Origin: Nocardia asteroides | GTDB lineage: Bacteria; Actinomycetota; Actinomycetes; Mycobacteriales; Mycobacteriaceae | Length of the DNA stretch: 64,000 nucleotides | NCBI GenBank assembly: GCA_019930625.1 | Contig: CP082844.1 | Coordinates: 2,418,001 to 2,482,000 of the forward strand | Reading direction: 5' to 3' | Shown: positions 38,068-49,211 of the stretch, in pieces | Position numbering within the stretch: the stretch's first letter is position 1 | How the letters are laid out: the number at the start of each line of letters is the position of its first letter | The notes under the pieces: model-generated | Told to the model about the DNA's origin: nothing | What the model saw: only the letters and a program-made list of their open reading frames with translations | Databases searched by the model: none | Position numbers and translations under genes: made by a program

Positions 38068-38382
38068 TCAGTCCGCCGGTTTCGCGTCCACGTCCAGCAC
38101 GACCTCGAACTCGAGCAGGGACGCGCCCGTCGAGACCGGCTTCTGGCGCTCGCCCGCGTGCGCCTCGCGGGCGGGCCCGTCCCGCCAGGCCGCGAAGGAC
38201 TCTTCCGAATCCCACTGGGTCACAACGAAGTACCGCTTCTCACCGGCGACCGGGCGCAGCAGCTGGAAGCCGAGGAAGCCGGGTGAGCCCTCGACCGCGT
38301 GCGCACGGTGGGCGAACCTCTTCTCCAGCTCGGGGCCGGCGCCCTCGGGAACCTCGATCGCGTTGATCTTCACAACAGCCAT
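38068..38382 (-). CDS. mhuD: Heme-degrading monooxygenase MhuD
   Basis: A 104-residue ABM-fold protein nearly collinear with MhuD (Rv3592) of M. tuberculosis. The residues known for heme binding and catalysis are in place: Asn7, Trp66 and His75. PGFLGFQLLRPV and GASLLEFEVVLDV are conserved. MhuD binds two hemes per site and opens the ring to mycobilin, releasing iron without CO. ATG at 38382, with TAGCTT 6 nt upstream, suggests a leaderless mRNA. No IdeR box is apparent. Confidence 0.93.
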   Translation of the reverse strand: MAVVKINAIEVPEGAGPELEKRFAHRAHAVEGSPGFLGFQLLRPVAGEKRYFVVTQWDSEESFAAWRDGPAREAHAGERQKPVSTGASLLEFEVVLDVDAKPAD

Positions 38383-38419
38383 GCGTCCAAGCTAGCGGCT
38401 GACGCCCAGCAGATGCTCG

Positions 38420-39187
38420 GTGCCTCGTATTGTCGAACCGATGTTGCACGACGAAGGCGGAGCAGGCGCGCCGATCCTGCTGCTGCACGGACTGATGGGC
38501 AGCGCCCGCACTTGGCGCGATCACCTGGGCTGGCTGCGCGAATACGGTCACGTCTACACCTTCGACGCCGCCGGGCACGGCAGGGCGGCGCCTGCGGAAC
38601 TGACGACCGAGGCATTCGTCGCCGACCTCGCCGCGGGCACCGCCGCGATCACCGAGCCGATGGTGGTGATCGGACATTCGATGGGCGCGCTGCACGGCTG
38701 GGTGTTCGCCGCGACGCACCCGGACCGGGTCCGGGCGCTGGTGATCGAGGACATCGCGCCGGATTTCACCGGACGCACCGCCGCCGGATGGGCGGCGATG
38801 ATCGAGGCGTGGCCGCAGCCGTTTCCCGACGACGAGGCCGTGCTGGCCTTCTTCGGCCCGGTCGCCGGGCGGTACTTCCTGAACTCGTTCCAGCGCGGGC
38901 CGCGGGGATACCGGCTGCACGGTTCGGTCGCGACCTTCCGCGACATCTCCGAGGAGTGGGGTACGCGCGACTTCTGGCCGCAATGGCATGCGGTGCGAGT
39001 GCCCGCCTTGCTGCTGGAAGGCGAGCACAGCATCACTCCGCCGGGACAGATGCGGCAGATGGCCGCCGCGCATCCAGGCGCCGACTACGTCCTGGTCCCC
39101 GGCGCGGGACACCTCGTGCACGACGACCAACCGGAGTTCTACCGGGCCGAGGTCGAGCGGTTCCTGCGGCGCGTGCTCGGCGGCTAG
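38420..39187 (+). CDS. Alpha/beta hydrolase
   Basis: A 255-residue alpha/beta-hydrolase fold protein with the oxyanion segment LLLHGLMGSARTW, nucleophile Ser in IGHSMGALHG and histidine in GAGHLVHDD. The acidic residue is probably Glu in LLLEGEHS; aspartate is usual. It corresponds by position to Rv3591c beside mhuD and mutY. Substrate unknown. GTG at 38420 is assigned; an ATG at 38441 would also give an intact fold. Confidence 0.85.
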   Translation: MPRIVEPMLHDEGGAGAPILLLHGLMGSARTWRDHLGWLREYGHVYTFDAAGHGRAAPAELTTEAFVADLAAGTAAITEPMVVIGHSMGALHGWVFAATHPDRVRALVIEDIAPDFTGRTAAGWAAMIEAWPQPFPDDEAVLAFFGPVAGRYFLNSFQRGPRGYRLHGSVATFRDISEEWGTRDFWPQWHAVRVPALLLEGEHSITPPGQMRQMAAAHPGADYVLVPGAGHLVHDDQPEFYRAEVERFLRRVLGG

Positions 39188-39258
39188 GGGCGAAGCGACC
39201 GGCGACGAGTAGTTCGGCCGCGGGGCTGCGGCCGAACCGGCTCGCGGGCGGTTCCAGC

Positions 39259-40176
39259 TCAGCTGTTCGCCGCGGGGTTGCCGCCCTCGCCCGCCAAGGC
39301 GAACAAGCCGTCGGGCGTCTGTTCGATCAGGCCGTCCACCAGCAACGAGTCCAGCGCGCGGTCGCGCTGGCCCGGGTCGCGAGTCCAGGCCAGGTCCAGA
39401 CGCATCCGCTCCACCGGTCCGGTGGCGTGGCGCAGGACGTCCAGCAGGCGACCGCGTGCTTGGCGGTCGGTGCCCTCGTATTTCTGGGTGCGGCGGACCA
39501 CCTCGCTCACCGGCCTGCCAGCGGTGACCCACGCGCAGCTCGGCAGCGGGCAGCGCGAGCAATCGGGGGTGCGGGCGGTGCACACGGTCGCGCCCAGTTC
39601 CATCAGGGCCGCGGAGAACACGGCGGCGCGGTCGACCTGGAGCGGCAGCAGCGCTTCGGTTTCCGGCAGGTCCCGGGAGGACGGGCTGCCCGCTTCCGCG
39701 CGGCCGTGCACCGCCCTGGCAACCACACGGCGGACGTTGGTGTCCACCACCGGAACCCGTTGACCATAGGCGAAACAGGCGACGGCGCGCGCGGTGTAAG
39801 CGCCGATCCCCGGCAGATCGAGCAGCACGTCCACGTCGGCGGGCACTTCGTCACCGTGCTCGGCCGCCAGCACCCTGGCGCACTCGTGCAGCCGCAGCGC
39901 TCGACGTGGATAGCCCAGCTTGCCCCAGGCGCGCAGCACCTCCGCCTGTGCGGAGGCGGCCATCGCCGAGGGGACCGGCCAGCGTGCCACCCACTCCCGC
40001 CAGATCGGCTCGACCCGCACGACCGGGGTCTGCTGCAGCATGATCTCGCTCATCAGGATCTGCCACGCGGTGACGCCGGGCCGCCGCCACGGCAGATCAC
40101 GCGCGGTCTCCCCGTACCAGTCCAGCAACGTGTCCGCGTCGATGCCCTTCGGCACGCCCTTCCGCACTGCCCTCAC
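39259..40176 (-). CDS. mutY: A/G-specific adenine DNA glycosylase
   Basis: MutY (305 residues) removes adenine mispaired with 8-oxoguanine. The catalytic glutamate lies in MSEIMLQQTPV, the helix-hairpin-helix is LPGIGAYTARAV with the catalytic Asp in VVDTNVRRV. The [4Fe-4S] cluster cysteines have the C-x6-C-x2-C-x5-C spacing (VCTARTPDCSRCPLPSC). The C-terminal 8-oxoG recognition domain is short. The GTG at 40176 has TAGGAC 7 nt upstream, so the mRNA is probably leaderless. It is divergent from the carbonic anhydrase. Confidence 0.94.
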   Translation of the reverse strand: MRAVRKGVPKGIDADTLLDWYGETARDLPWRRPGVTAWQILMSEIMLQQTPVVRVEPIWREWVARWPVPSAMAASAQAEVLRAWGKLGYPRRALRLHECARVLAAEHGDEVPADVDVLLDLPGIGAYTARAVACFAYGQRVPVVDTNVRRVVARAVHGRAEAGSPSSRDLPETEALLPLQVDRAAVFSAALMELGATVCTARTPDCSRCPLPSCAWVTAGRPVSEVVRRTQKYEGTDRQARGRLLDVLRHATGPVERMRLDLAWTRDPGQRDRALDSLLVDGLIEQTPDGLFALAGEGGNPAANS

Positions 40177-40266
40177 TATTCCTGTCCTACTGCCGCCAGG
40201 CGGTATTTGCCCACCTGTAACCAATCGAACTCGCTGGTAACGCAAGTGTTGTGCACAATGGTCGGT

Positions 40267-40890
40267 ATGCCGGATTCCAACCCGATCAGTGCCTGGAAGT
40301 CCTTGCGTGAAGGCAACGAGCGTTTCGTCAGCGGTGCGCTGCTGCATCCTAGCCAGGGTGCCGCGCACCGGGCCAAGCTCGTCAGCGGCCAGCATCCGCA
40401 AGCGATCTTGTTCGGTTGCGGCGACTCCAGGGTCGCCGCCGAATTGATCTTCGACCAGGGCCTCGGCGACATGTTCGTGGTGCGCACCGCGGGCCATGTG
40501 GTCGACAGCTCGGTCCTCGGTTCGATCGAGTACGGGGTGCAGGTGCTCAACGTGCCGCTCATCGTAGTGCTCGGGCACGACAGTTGCGGAGCCGTGAAGG
40601 CCACCATCGACGCGCTGGACGGCGGCGAGGTGCCGGGCGGGTTCATCCGCAGCGTGGTCGAGCGGGTCACGCCGTCCATTCTGATCGGACGACGCGAAGG
40701 CCTGTCCACCGTCGACGAGATCGAGGCCAGGCACGTCGTGGAGACCAGCCGCCTGCTCATGCAGCGGTCGATGATCATCTCCCAGGCGGTGGCGACCGGT
40801 GAGTGCGCCATCGCCTCCGTCACCTACAAGCTGGCCGAGGGCAAAGTGCAGCTGCACCGCGTCGTGGGCAACATCGGCGAGGAGGTCTGA
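40267..40890 (+). CDS. Beta-class carbonic anhydrase
   Basis: A 207-residue beta carbonic anhydrase interconverting CO2 and bicarbonate, matching Rv3588c of M. tuberculosis. The zinc ligands are Cys in FGCGDSR and the pair in GHDSCGA (His, Cys). The Asp-Arg dyad is in GDSR. The start at 40267 (MPDSNP) agrees with homologues. A much longer open frame upstream is antisense to mutY and belongs to other genes. Cytosolic, probably a dimer or tetramer. Confidence 0.94.
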   Translation: MPDSNPISAWKSLREGNERFVSGALLHPSQGAAHRAKLVSGQHPQAILFGCGDSRVAAELIFDQGLGDMFVVRTAGHVVDSSVLGSIEYGVQVLNVPLIVVLGHDSCGAVKATIDALDGGEVPGGFIRSVVERVTPSILIGRREGLSTVDEIEARHVVETSRLLMQRSMIISQAVATGECAIASVTYKLAEGKVQLHRVVGNIGEEV

Positions 40891-41013
40891 CCGGCGGCGC
40901 GCCCGCGATTCGCCCAGCGTGCCGGCGGAATGTACTCGTCGCTGCTGGGGGCGGGTGGCCGACACGCCGTGCCCCTGAGACGATGCGCCCGATTCTGCCC
41001 TTACCGTTGAGGC

Positions 41014-41664
41014 GTGCTGGAACCGAATGGACCGCTGCCACCGGAGATCTATTGGCGTCGCCGCGCGTTCGCCATCGGAGTTCTGGTGGTCGCGCTGGCG
41101 CTGGTGATCTGGGTCGTGCTCGCGGTCGCGCGCGGCGGTGACTCGCCCGGTGACACCAAGTCCGCCGGGTCCAGCTCGGTCGTGGCCAAGCCCGCCGACG
41201 CGGCGGCCAAGCCGTCGGGGGATTCCGGCGCGGCGAAGTCCTCCGCGGCGAGCACCAGCGCCGCGGCGGCGGGCCCTTGCCCGGACCAGTCGCTGGCGAT
41301 CAAGGTGACCGTCGAGCAGCCCACCTACAAGACCGGTGAGCAGCCGGTGTTCGGCATCGTCATCACCAACATCTCGTCGGTGGCGTGCACCCGCGACATG
41401 GGCTCGGGTCTGCAACAGGTTTCGGTGCACACGCTCGACGGCCAGCGGCGCCTGTGGTCGAGCACCGACTGCTACCCCGACGGGCAGCCCGACGTCCGCA
41501 CGATGAATCGCGGTGAGCAGGCGGCGTTCACGGTGACCTGGTCGGGCTCTACTTCCCAGCCCAATTGCGCGGGCGAGCGTGTCCAGGTCCCGCCGGGGGC
41601 CTACAACGTCGTTGCGCAACTGGGGTCGGTACGCAGTGCGGCCGAGCCGTTCAACATCGCCTGA
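41014..41664 (+). CDS. Membrane-anchored extracytoplasmic protein (Rv3587c-like)
   Basis: A 216-residue protein with one N-terminal transmembrane helix (about 19-39, AIGVLVVALALVIWVVLAV). An Ala/Ser/Lys low-complexity spacer follows, then a beta-rich outer domain from residue 88 with four cysteines that could form two disulfides. It matches Rv3587c by place and layout. Function is unknown; it resembles intracellular-proteinase-inhibitor/BsuPI-like folds in pattern only. GTG start at 41014. Confidence 0.75.
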   Translation: MLEPNGPLPPEIYWRRRAFAIGVLVVALALVIWVVLAVARGGDSPGDTKSAGSSSVVAKPADAAAKPSGDSGAAKSSAASTSAAAAGPCPDQSLAIKVTVEQPTYKTGEQPVFGIVITNISSVACTRDMGSGLQQVSVHTLDGQRRLWSSTDCYPDGQPDVRTMNRGEQAAFTVTWSGSTSQPNCAGERVQVPPGAYNVVAQLGSVRSAAEPFNIA

Positions 41665-41742
41665 GTCGTCTCGGTTCCAGCGGCTACGACGCTGGGTGTT
41701 CGGAATGGCTCATGATGGTGACGTGCCCGGCAGCCGGTCGAA

Positions 41743-43140
41743 TCAGCTGGCGGCCTCTTCCGGGGCGGCGCGGAGTTTGCGTAGACCGGCTATGCGGATG
41801 GCGGAGCGGAGGTCGGTGACCTCGTGGATTCTCATGGTGCTTTTCACCGGGGTGAGTCCGGGAGGCACCAAGGCGGTGGTGAAGCCCAGGCGTTCGGCTT
41901 CGGCGAGTCGGCGGTTGAGGCCGGTCACCTTGCGGACCTCGCCCGCGAGTCCGACCTCGCCCAGGATCACCCAGCCCGGCGGAATCGCGACGTCGGACTC
42001 CGCGCTGGCGATGGCGAGCGCGATGGCCAGGTCGGCCGACGGCTCGACCAGCCGCATACCGCCGACCGTCGCGGCGTAGACGTCGCTCTTGCCGAGGAAT
42101 ACCCGGCCACGGCTCTGCAGGACCGCAAGCACCATGGCGACCCGGTTGTAGTCCAGTCCGCTCACCGCGCGCCGCGGCTGCGGTATCTCGGTCTTCACGG
42201 TCAGGCCCTGCACCTCGCCGACCAGCGGGCGCTTGCCGTCCATCGCGACGGTCACCGCCGTGCCGGGCACCGAATCCGTCCGGTGGTGCAGGAACAGGCC
42301 GGACGGGTCGTCGACACAGGCGATGCCGTCCTCGTGCAGCTCGAAGCAACCCACCTCGTCGGCGCTGCCGAAGCGGTTTTTGATGCCGCGCACCATGCGC
42401 AGCGTGGAGTTCTTGTCGCCTTCGAAGTGCAGGACGACGTCGACCAAGTGCTCGAGCGTGCGCGGGCCCGCCACGCTGCCGTCCTTGGTGACGTGCCCGA
42501 CCAGCAGCACCGCGATCCCGCTGGCCTTGGCCAGCGAGGTCAGCGCGGCGGTCACCTCGCGTACTTGGGTGACACCGCCGATCACGCCGTCCACCTGCGG
42601 GGCGAGCATGGTCTGGACCGAGTCGACCACCAGCAAGGTCGGACGCACCTGCTCGACGTGTCCGAGCACGATCGACAGATCCGATTCGGACGCCAGATAG
42701 ACCCGGTCGTGCACCGCGCCGGTGCGATCGGCCCGCAACCGGACCTGCCCCGCCGACTCCTCCGCGGTGACGTACAGCGCCTTCTCGTCACGCTGGGCCG
42801 CCCAGCGATGCGCCACCTCGAGCAGCAGCGTCGACTTGCCCACCCCCGGCTCGCCGGACAGCAGCACCACGGAGCCGGGCACGACCCCGCCGCCGAGCAC
42901 TCGGTCCAGCTCGGTGACGCCCGTCGGCCTGGCTCTGGTGACCTTCGAGTCGATCTGGGAGATAGGCGCGGCCGCGGTGCTCGGCAACATCGCCTTGCGT
43001 CCCGGTGAACCGACCGCGCCCGCCCCGACGACTACTTCGTCGACGGTGCCCCATGCGCCGCACTCAGGGCACTTGCCGACCCACTTGGCGACTTCATGGG
43101 AGCAGGCGGAGCAGCGGAAGGTCGGCTTGGTCTTGGCCAC
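41743..43140 (-). CDS. radA: DNA repair protein RadA
   Basis: RadA/Sms (465 residues) helps branch migration in recombination. It has the N-terminal zinc finger [21 protein letters not shown], Walker [12 protein letters not shown], the RadA-specific KNRFG and a C-terminal Lon-like domain with [20 protein letters not shown]. The GTG at 43140 starts the protein. In M. tuberculosis disA follows radA directly; here a convergent gene follows after 78 bp and disA is absent. Confidence 0.95.
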   Translation of the reverse strand: MAKTKPTFRCSACSHEVAKWVGKCPECGAWGTVDEVVVGAGAVGSPGRKAMLPSTAAAPISQIDSKVTRARPTGVTELDRVLGGGVVPGSVVLLSGEPGVGKSTLLLEVAHRWAAQRDEKALYVTAEESAGQVRLRADRTGAVHDRVYLASESDLSIVLGHVEQVRPTLLVVDSVQTMLAPQVDGVIGGVTQVREVTAALTSLAKASGIAVLLVGHVTKDGSVAGPRTLEHLVDVVLHFEGDKNSTLRMVRGIKNRFGSADEVGCFELHEDGIACVDDPSGLFLHHRTDSVPGTAVTVAMDGKRPLVGEVQGLTVKTEIPQPRRAVSGLDYNRVAMVLAVLQSRGRVFLGKSDVYAATVGGMRLVEPSADLAIALAIASAESDVAIPPGWVILGEVGLAGEVRKVTGLNRRLAEAERLGFTTALVPPGLTPVKSTMRIHEVTDLRSAIRIAGLRKLRAAPEEAAS

Positions 43141-43198
43141 ACCGGCACCATACGCACCGCCGCTGACAGTGTTCGTCTTCCAGCGACTGCGCCGGGAC

Positions 43199-43978
43199 TC
43201 AGTGACCGCCGCCGTGTCCGGCTTCGGCCGGGCCGGACTTGTCGGACTGGTGGCGCTCGGTGTGCAGCCCCGCGTCGACGGGGACCTGGACCTGGACGGT
43301 GCCGTTCTGCTTGAAGTTGAACGAGACGTTGTAGGTCAGGCCGGGAGTGATGTCCCTGGTCAGGCCGGTGATCTCGATCATGATCGGCTCGGCCTCGGGG
43401 TCGGCGGCGGGCTGGGAGCCGTGCGCGTCCGAACCGTGCGAATCGGCGGTGGTGGTCGGCGCGGTGGTGGTCGGCGCGGCGGGGCGCGCAGTGGTGGTGG
43501 GTGCTCCGGCGGTGGTGGTCGGCGCTGCGGTGGTGGTCGGCGCGGCCTCGCGCTTGACCGGGTGATCGGCTGCGACGACGGTCTGCTGGGGGGCGATCTC
43601 GACGACGGACTTGCCGGCGGCCGAGGTGATCTTGACGGTGCCGAGGTCGGTGGTGATGCTGGTCAGCTCGTCGCGAACGGACTCGCTGTTGTTGATGACC
43701 GACAGCGCGATGAGCGCCTTGCCGCCCTTCGCGTTGTTGTAACCGGTGCCCTCGGCCGGGTACACGATGTGCACGTTGCGCAGCGCGATGCGGCCGACGT
43801 CGGCGTAATTGCCGTTCACGGCGGCGACCTGGTCGGCGGTCTGCGAGATCTGGCCCGCGCCGCAGCCGGACAGCGCGATCGCCGCTCCGGCGGCGAGTGC
43901 GGCAACCGTCACCATGCGACGTCGCGCCCCCTTCGGGGCGGTCACAGCTTTCAGGGCAGTCACGGGTTGTCCCTCCAT
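43199..43978 (-). CDS. lpqE: Lipoprotein LpqE with Thr-rich repeat
   Basis: A 259-residue secreted lipoprotein. The signal peptide ends in the lipobox ALSGC at about residue 39, followed by [11 protein letters not shown] as in mycobacterial LpqE. The N-terminal and C-terminal beta domains are separated by a repetitive linker of APTTT units (about 150-190). The C-terminus is histidine- and glycine-rich. Function is not established. It lies upstream of radA on the same strand, separated by 58 bp. Confidence 0.85.
   Translation of the reverse strand: MEGQPVTALKAVTAPKGARRRMVTVAALAAGAAIALSGCGAGQISQTADQVAAVNGNYADVGRIALRNVHIVYPAEGTGYNNAKGGKALIALSVINNSESVRDELTSITTDLGTVKITSAAGKSVVEIAPQQTVVAADHPVKREAAPTTTAAPTTTAGAPTTTARPAAPTTTAPTTTADSHGSDAHGSQPAADPEAEPIMIEITGLTRDITPGLTYNVSFNFKQNGTVQVQVPVDAGLHTERHQSDKSGPAEAGHGGGH
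43446..43543 (-). repeat. 15-bp coding minisatellite in lpqE
   Basis: Several copies of GCGGTGGTGGTCGGC (plus-strand reading) occur in tandem with degenerate units between. They encode APTTT repeats. Units are in-frame, so length changes would keep the protein open. Likely to vary between strains. Confidence 0.6.
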
Positions 43979-44915
<937 letters not shown>

Positions 44916-44917
44916 CC

Positions 44918-45643
44918 GTGAACACACCTGACAACGGTGTCCGTTCCACCGACGGACCCGTCGTTGCTCTGGTGCCTGCCGCCGGCCGTGGCGTGCGTCT
45001 GGGTGAATCGAAACCCAAGGCGTTCGTCGCGGTCGGCGGCACACCCATGGTCCGGCTCGCCGTCGAAGGCTTGATCGCCTCCGGCGTGGTCGACCGGATC
45101 ATCGTGATGGTTCCCACCGAACTCGTCGACAGCGCCGTTGCCCTGCTGCCGCCCTCGGATTCGGTGCAGGTGGTCGTCGGCGGCGCCGAACGCATCGACT
45201 CGGTGCGAGCGGGTCTCGCCGCCGCGCCCGACGCCGCCTACTTCTTGGTGCACGACGCCGCCCGCGCCCTCACGCCGCCCGAGCTCATCGCTCGCGTCGC
45301 GGCGGAGTTGCGTGCGGGCCGTCCTGCCGTGGTTCCCGGGCTTCCGGTAGCCGACACCATCAAGTCCGTCGACGCGGCCGGTGCGGTCACCGGCACTCCC
45401 GACCGCGCCCGGTTGCGCGCCATCCAGACGCCGCAGGGTTTCGCGGCCGATCTGCTGCGCTCGGCCTACGCGACCGAGGGCATCCAGGCCACCGATGACG
45501 CGGGGCTGGTGGAGCGGCTCGGTGTCGGAGTCCACACGATTGCCGGCGACCCGCTGGCCTTCAAGATCACCACTCCGCTCGACCTCCGGCTCGCCGACGC
45601 GGTGCTCGACGGTGCGAGCGTCGGACGGGCGGTGACGCCGTGA
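44918..45643 (+). CDS. ispD: 2-C-methyl-D-erythritol 4-phosphate cytidylyltransferase
   Basis: IspD (241 residues) attaches CMP to MEP in the non-mevalonate isoprenoid pathway. The N-terminal nucleotide loop is [18 protein letters not shown], with the catalytic Lys/Arg. [14 protein letters not shown] and IQTPQGF are conserved. GTG start at 44918, 2 bp after carD. Its stop overlaps the ispF start by 4 bp. Confidence 0.95.
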   Translation: MNTPDNGVRSTDGPVVALVPAAGRGVRLGESKPKAFVAVGGTPMVRLAVEGLIASGVVDRIIVMVPTELVDSAVALLPPSDSVQVVVGGAERIDSVRAGLAAAPDAAYFLVHDAARALTPPELIARVAAELRAGRPAVVPGLPVADTIKSVDAAGAVTGTPDRARLRAIQTPQGFAADLLRSAYATEGIQATDDAGLVERLGVGVHTIAGDPLAFKITTPLDLRLADAVLDGASVGRAVTP

Positions 45644-46113
45644 CCATGCGCGTCGGCATCGGCAGCGACGTCCATCCGATCGAAGCGGGCCGGCCCTGCT
45701 GGATGGCCGGTCTGCTGTTCGACGGTGACGACGGCTGCGCGGGTCATTCGGACGGTGACGTCGCCGCGCACGCGCTGTGCGACGCGCTGCTGTCCGCGGC
45801 GGGCCTCGGCGATGTCGGCGCGGTGTTCGGCACCGGACGCCCGGAATGGGCGGGTGTCTCCGGCGCGGCCATGCTGAAGGAAGTGCGCAGGCTGCTGGGC
45901 GAAGCGGGCTTCGAAGTGGTCAACGCCGCGGTGCAGGTGATCGGCAATCGTCCCAAGATCGGGCCCCGGCGCGCCGAAGCGCAAAAGGTGCTCGGCGAGC
46001 TGCTCGATGCCCCTGTTTCGGTGTCCGGCACCACCACCGACGGCCTCGGTCTGACCGGCCGCGGCGAGGGCGTCGCCGCTGTGGCGACGGCCCTGCTGCA
46101 AGCCTGTCGTTGA
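45640..46113 (+). CDS. ispF: 2-C-methyl-D-erythritol 2,4-cyclodiphosphate synthase
   Basis: IspF (157 residues) cyclises CDP-ME-2-phosphate with loss of CMP. The zinc ligands are in IGSDVHPIE (Asp, His) and the C-terminal domain carries [31 protein letters not shown] is the family signature. GTG at 45640 overlaps the ispD stop (GTGA); ATG at 45646 is also possible. It probably forms a trimer with active sites between subunits. IspD and IspF are separate proteins, not fused. Confidence 0.95.
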   Translation: MTMRVGIGSDVHPIEAGRPCWMAGLLFDGDDGCAGHSDGDVAAHALCDALLSAAGLGDVGAVFGTGRPEWAGVSGAAMLKEVRRLLGEAGFEVVNAAVQVIGNRPKIGPRRAEAQKVLGELLDAPVSVSGTTTDGLGLTGRGEGVAAVATALLQACR

Positions 46114-46162
46114 TCCTGCTCCGGCGGACCCGAGCCCGTCCGTGAACGACCGTATACACCAG

Positions 46163-46168
46163 CTAGGA
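46163..46168 (+). promoter_or_regulatory. -10 box for leaderless cysS transcript
   Basis: TAGGAT ends 9 nt before the GTG at 46178. The downstream gene has no Shine-Dalgarno; transcription probably begins at or next to the start codon. Confidence 0.5.
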
Positions 46169-46177
46169 TCGACTGCC

Positions 46178-47584
46178 GTGACGCTGCGCCTCTTTGACAC
46201 CGACACGCGGACCGTGCGCGATTTCGCGCCCTTGGTCCCCGGCCGTGCGTCGGTGTACCTCTGTGGCGCCACCGTGCAGGGTGAACCGCACATCGGCCAT
46301 GTGCGCAGCGGAGTCGCGTTCGATGTGCTGCGACGCTGGTTGCTGGCGCACGACTTCGACGTCTGGTTCATCCGCAATGTCACCGATATCGAGGACAAGA
46401 TCCTGACCAAGGCCGCCGAGGCGGGCAGGCCGTGGTGGGAGTGGGCCGCCACGCACGAGCGCGCCTTCGACCGCGCCTACGAACGGCTCGGCGTGCTGCC
46501 ACCGTCCGCGGAGCCCCGTGCCACCGGCCACATCACCCAGATGGTCGAGATGATGCGGCGGCTGATCGACCGCGGTCACGCCTACGCCTCCGCGGGGAAT
46601 GTCTACTTCGACGTGGTCAGCTTTCCCGACTACGGCAAGCTGTCGGGCCACCGGCTCGATGACGTGCACCAAGGTGAGAGCGCGGGCGAGGGCAAACGCG
46701 ACCCCCGCGACTTCACCCTGTGGAAGGCGGCCAAGCCGGGCGAGCCCAGCTGGCCGTCGCCGTGGGGCCCCGGCCGCCCCGGCTGGCACCTGGAGTGCTC
46801 CGCGATGGCCGGGTTCTATCTCGGCCCGGAATTCGACATCCACTGCGGTGGCATGGACCTGGTGTTCCCACACCACGAGAACGAGATCGCCCAGTCTAAG
46901 GGCGCGGGCGACGGATTCGCCAGGTACTGGCTACACAACGGCTGGGTGACCATGGGCGGGGAGAAGATGTCCAAATCACTGGGCAACGTGCTCTCCGTGC
47001 CGAACGTCCTGAAGCAGGTGCGTGCCGTCGAGCTGCGGTTCTACCTCGGCAGCGCGCACTACCGCTCGATGCTGGAGTACTCCGACAAGGCGCTGCACGA
47101 CGCGGCGCAGTCCTATCAGCGCATCGAGGCGTTCGTGAACCGGGTGGTGGACCGGGCCGGCGAGATTCCGGTCGGCAAGTGGACCGACGCGTTCGCCGCC
47201 GCCCTCGACGACGACCTCGCGGTGCCCAAGGCCCTGGCGGAGATCCACCGCGCCGTGCACGAGGGCAACAAGGCGTTGGAGGTCGGCGCGATCGACTTCG
47301 CGCGCGATCTGGCGAGCCAGGTGCGCGCCATGCTCGGTGTCCTCGGTGTCGACCCGCTCGACCCGCACTGGTACGCCCCGAGCGATTCCTCCGCCGCGCT
47401 CGACGCGCTGGACGTGCTGGTGCGCGCGGAACTCGACCGCCGTCAGGAGGCCCGGGCCACCAAGGACTGGTCGACCGCCGACGCCGTGCGCGATCGGCTC
47501 CAGTCCGCGGGCATCGACGTCACCGACACCGCCAGCGGTCCCGAATGGGCCCTCGGCGCACCGCAATCCGGAAAGGCCAAATGA
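46178..47584 (+). CDS. cysS: Cysteinyl-tRNA synthetase
   Basis: CysRS (468 residues) is a class I enzyme with HIGH-like PHIGHVRSG and KMSKS. The zinc-binding Cys in YLCGATVQ, the Cys-His pair in [10 protein letters not shown] and HHENEIAQ are visible. The C-terminal helical domain carries the anticodon-binding region. It is the tRNA synthetase, not the mycothiol ligase MshC, because length and the C-terminal domain fit CysRS. GTG at 46178 is supported by the promoter box upstream; it overlaps rlmB. Confidence 0.95.
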   Translation: MTLRLFDTDTRTVRDFAPLVPGRASVYLCGATVQGEPHIGHVRSGVAFDVLRRWLLAHDFDVWFIRNVTDIEDKILTKAAEAGRPWWEWAATHERAFDRAYERLGVLPPSAEPRATGHITQMVEMMRRLIDRGHAYASAGNVYFDVVSFPDYGKLSGHRLDDVHQGESAGEGKRDPRDFTLWKAAKPGEPSWPSPWGPGRPGWHLECSAMAGFYLGPEFDIHCGGMDLVFPHHENEIAQSKGAGDGFARYWLHNGWVTMGGEKMSKSLGNVLSVPNVLKQVRAVELRFYLGSAHYRSMLEYSDKALHDAAQSYQRIEAFVNRVVDRAGEIPVGKWTDAFAAALDDDLAVPKALAEIHRAVHEGNKALEVGAIDFARDLASQVRAMLGVLGVDPLDPHWYAPSDSSAALDALDVLVRAELDRRQEARATKDWSTADAVRDRLQSAGIDVTDTASGPEWALGAPQSGKAK

Positions 47585-48558
47585 TGGCAGGCAATTCGCA
47601 GCGCCGAGGTGCGGTTCGCAAGAGCGGTAGCAAGAAAGGCGCCGTGGTCGGCTCCGGCGGCAAGCGCAGGCGCGGGCTGGAGGGGCGTGGCGCGACTCCG
47701 CCCGCCGAGATGCGCACCAAGCATCCCGCCGCCAAGCGAGCGGCGGTGAAAGCCAAGAGCGCGCAGGCTCGTTCGTCCGCGCGCGGCGGGGCCAGGCCCG
47801 CGGGACGCAAGAGCGATGACGGTCCGGAGTTGGTGCTCGGGCGCAATCCGGTGGTCGAGTGCCTGCGTGCGGGTGTGCCCGCGACGGCGCTGTACGTCGC
47901 GGTGGGCACCGAGAACGACGACCGGTTGACCGAGAGCGTGCGGTTGGCCGCCGACACGGGCATCTCGATCCTGGAGGTGCCGCGCACCGACCTGGATCGA
48001 ATGAGTTCCAATGGATTGCACCAGGGCGTCGCTCTTCAGGTGCCGCCGTACCGCTACGCCCACCCGGACGACCTGCTCGACCGGGCACGTGGTTCCGCGG
48101 AGCCCGCGCTGCTGGTCGCGCTGGACAATATCTCCGATCCGCGCAACCTCGGTGCGGTGGTGCGTTCCGTGGCGGCCTTCGGTGGGCACGGCGTCCTGAT
48201 TCCGCAGCGGCGCAGCGCGAGCGTCACCGCGGTCGCCTGGCGTACCAGCGCGGGCGCCGCCGCTCGGCTCCCGGTCGCCCGCGCGACGAATCTCACGCGC
48301 ACACTGAAGGATTGGGCGGCTCAGGGAGTTCAGATCGTCGGCTTGGACGCGGGTGGCGACACCACCTTGGACGACTTCGACGGCCGCGAGCCGATCGTGA
48401 TCGTGGTCGGCTCGGAGGGCAAGGGCCTTTCCCGCCTGGTCCGGGAGTCGTGTGACTCGATCTTGTCGATTCCGATGGCGGGCCCGGTGGAATCGCTGAA
48501 CGCGTCGGTCGCCGCCGGAGTGGTGCTCTCCGAAGTCGCCCGGCAACGCCGCGCCTGA
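47581..48558 (+). CDS. rlmB: 23S rRNA 2'-O-methyltransferase (TrmH/SpoU family)
   Basis: A 325-residue SPOUT methyltransferase. Motif 2 is [18 protein letters not shown] and the knot motif 3 contains [19 protein letters not shown]. The N-terminal 75 residues are Lys/Arg-rich, a probable RNA-binding extension longer than in E. coli RlmB. It should methylate a ribose of 23S rRNA (G2251 in E. coli). ATG at 47581 overlaps the cysS stop (ATGA). A second ATG follows immediately. Confidence 0.92.
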   Translation: MMAGNSQRRGAVRKSGSKKGAVVGSGGKRRRGLEGRGATPPAEMRTKHPAAKRAAVKAKSAQARSSARGGARPAGRKSDDGPELVLGRNPVVECLRAGVPATALYVAVGTENDDRLTESVRLAADTGISILEVPRTDLDRMSSNGLHQGVALQVPPYRYAHPDDLLDRARGSAEPALLVALDNISDPRNLGAVVRSVAAFGGHGVLIPQRRSASVTAVAWRTSAGAAARLPVARATNLTRTLKDWAAQGVQIVGLDAGGDTTLDDFDGREPIVIVVGSEGKGLSRLVRESCDSILSIPMAGPVESLNASVAAGVVLSEVARQRRA

Positions 48559-48820
48559 GGACGTTGCGCCGCTCGTCCGGCCTGCCTGCCGTCGACCGCG
48601 GGAGCGTGTGCTGCCTGCCGACGGCGGCGATGGCCAGGTGCGAGCCGCTCTCGGGGACCCCATGCCCTGTTCCCTTGCGCGACAACTTGTTTCGCAGGAA
48701 CGCGGGTAACTCACCGCGTGGTCCTAGAACCGGATCGGGCGCCGAACCCAAGACCTGCAAGGGAATCCGGCGATACCCGACTCGTATGGCCTAAAGACCC
48801 GGAGAGGCGGACGAGCCCAG

Positions 48821-48826
48821 TAGAAT
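48821..48826 (+). promoter_or_regulatory. -10 box for leaderless DUF4190 transcript
   Basis: TAGAAT ends 7 nt before the GTG at 48834. Confidence 0.5.
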
Positions 48827-48833
48827 TCGGCTG

Positions 48834-49112
48834 GTGGTGATACCCAATCAGCCCATCGGTTCGCCGGTCGAGCATCCGAACGCGACGGCGGTCTTGTTTC
48901 TCGGCGCGGTGAGCGTCTTCTGCTGCGGCGTGCTGGGGCCGGTGGCGTGGGCAATGGGGCGGCGCGCGCTCGACCAGATCGAGGAATCCGGCGGTGCGCT
49001 CGGTGGTCGCGCCCAGGTGATGGTCGGCTACATCCTCGGCGTCGTCGGCACCGTTCTGATGATCATCTTCGCGGTGCTGTTCCTGCTCATTCTCCTCGGC
49101 GGCAACGCCTGA
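48834..49112 (+). CDS. DUF4190 membrane protein
   Basis: A 92-residue protein with two hydrophobic helices (about 18-42 and 62-88) around GRRALDQIEESGG, the DUF4190 layout. Function unknown. GTG at 48834 or 48837. It is monocistronic, preceded by a leaderless-type promoter. Confidence 0.82.
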   Translation: MVIPNQPIGSPVEHPNATAVLFLGAVSVFCCGVLGPVAWAMGRRALDQIEESGGALGGRAQVMVGYILGVVGTVLMIIFAVLFLLILLGGNA

Positions 49113-49211
49113 GCCGCGCAGCCGGACGGAGGCCGTCCACCGCGGTCGAGACAGTCGCACAGCGGGCGAGTGCGGCGCGACTGCGCCGAAGCTCCGCGCC
49201 GGGCCGAGTGC

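Noticed and set aside
38299..40890. 863-codon plus-strand frame ending in carbonic anhydrase
   Set aside because: Only the last 208 codons are carbonic anhydrase; the upstream part is a wrong frame of the hydrolase and antisense to mutY.
39259..41619. 786-codon minus-strand frame ending in MutY
   Set aside because: Residues before the GTG at 40176 are antisense to carbonic anhydrase and not MutY-like. The promoter box upstream of 40176 supports the shorter gene.
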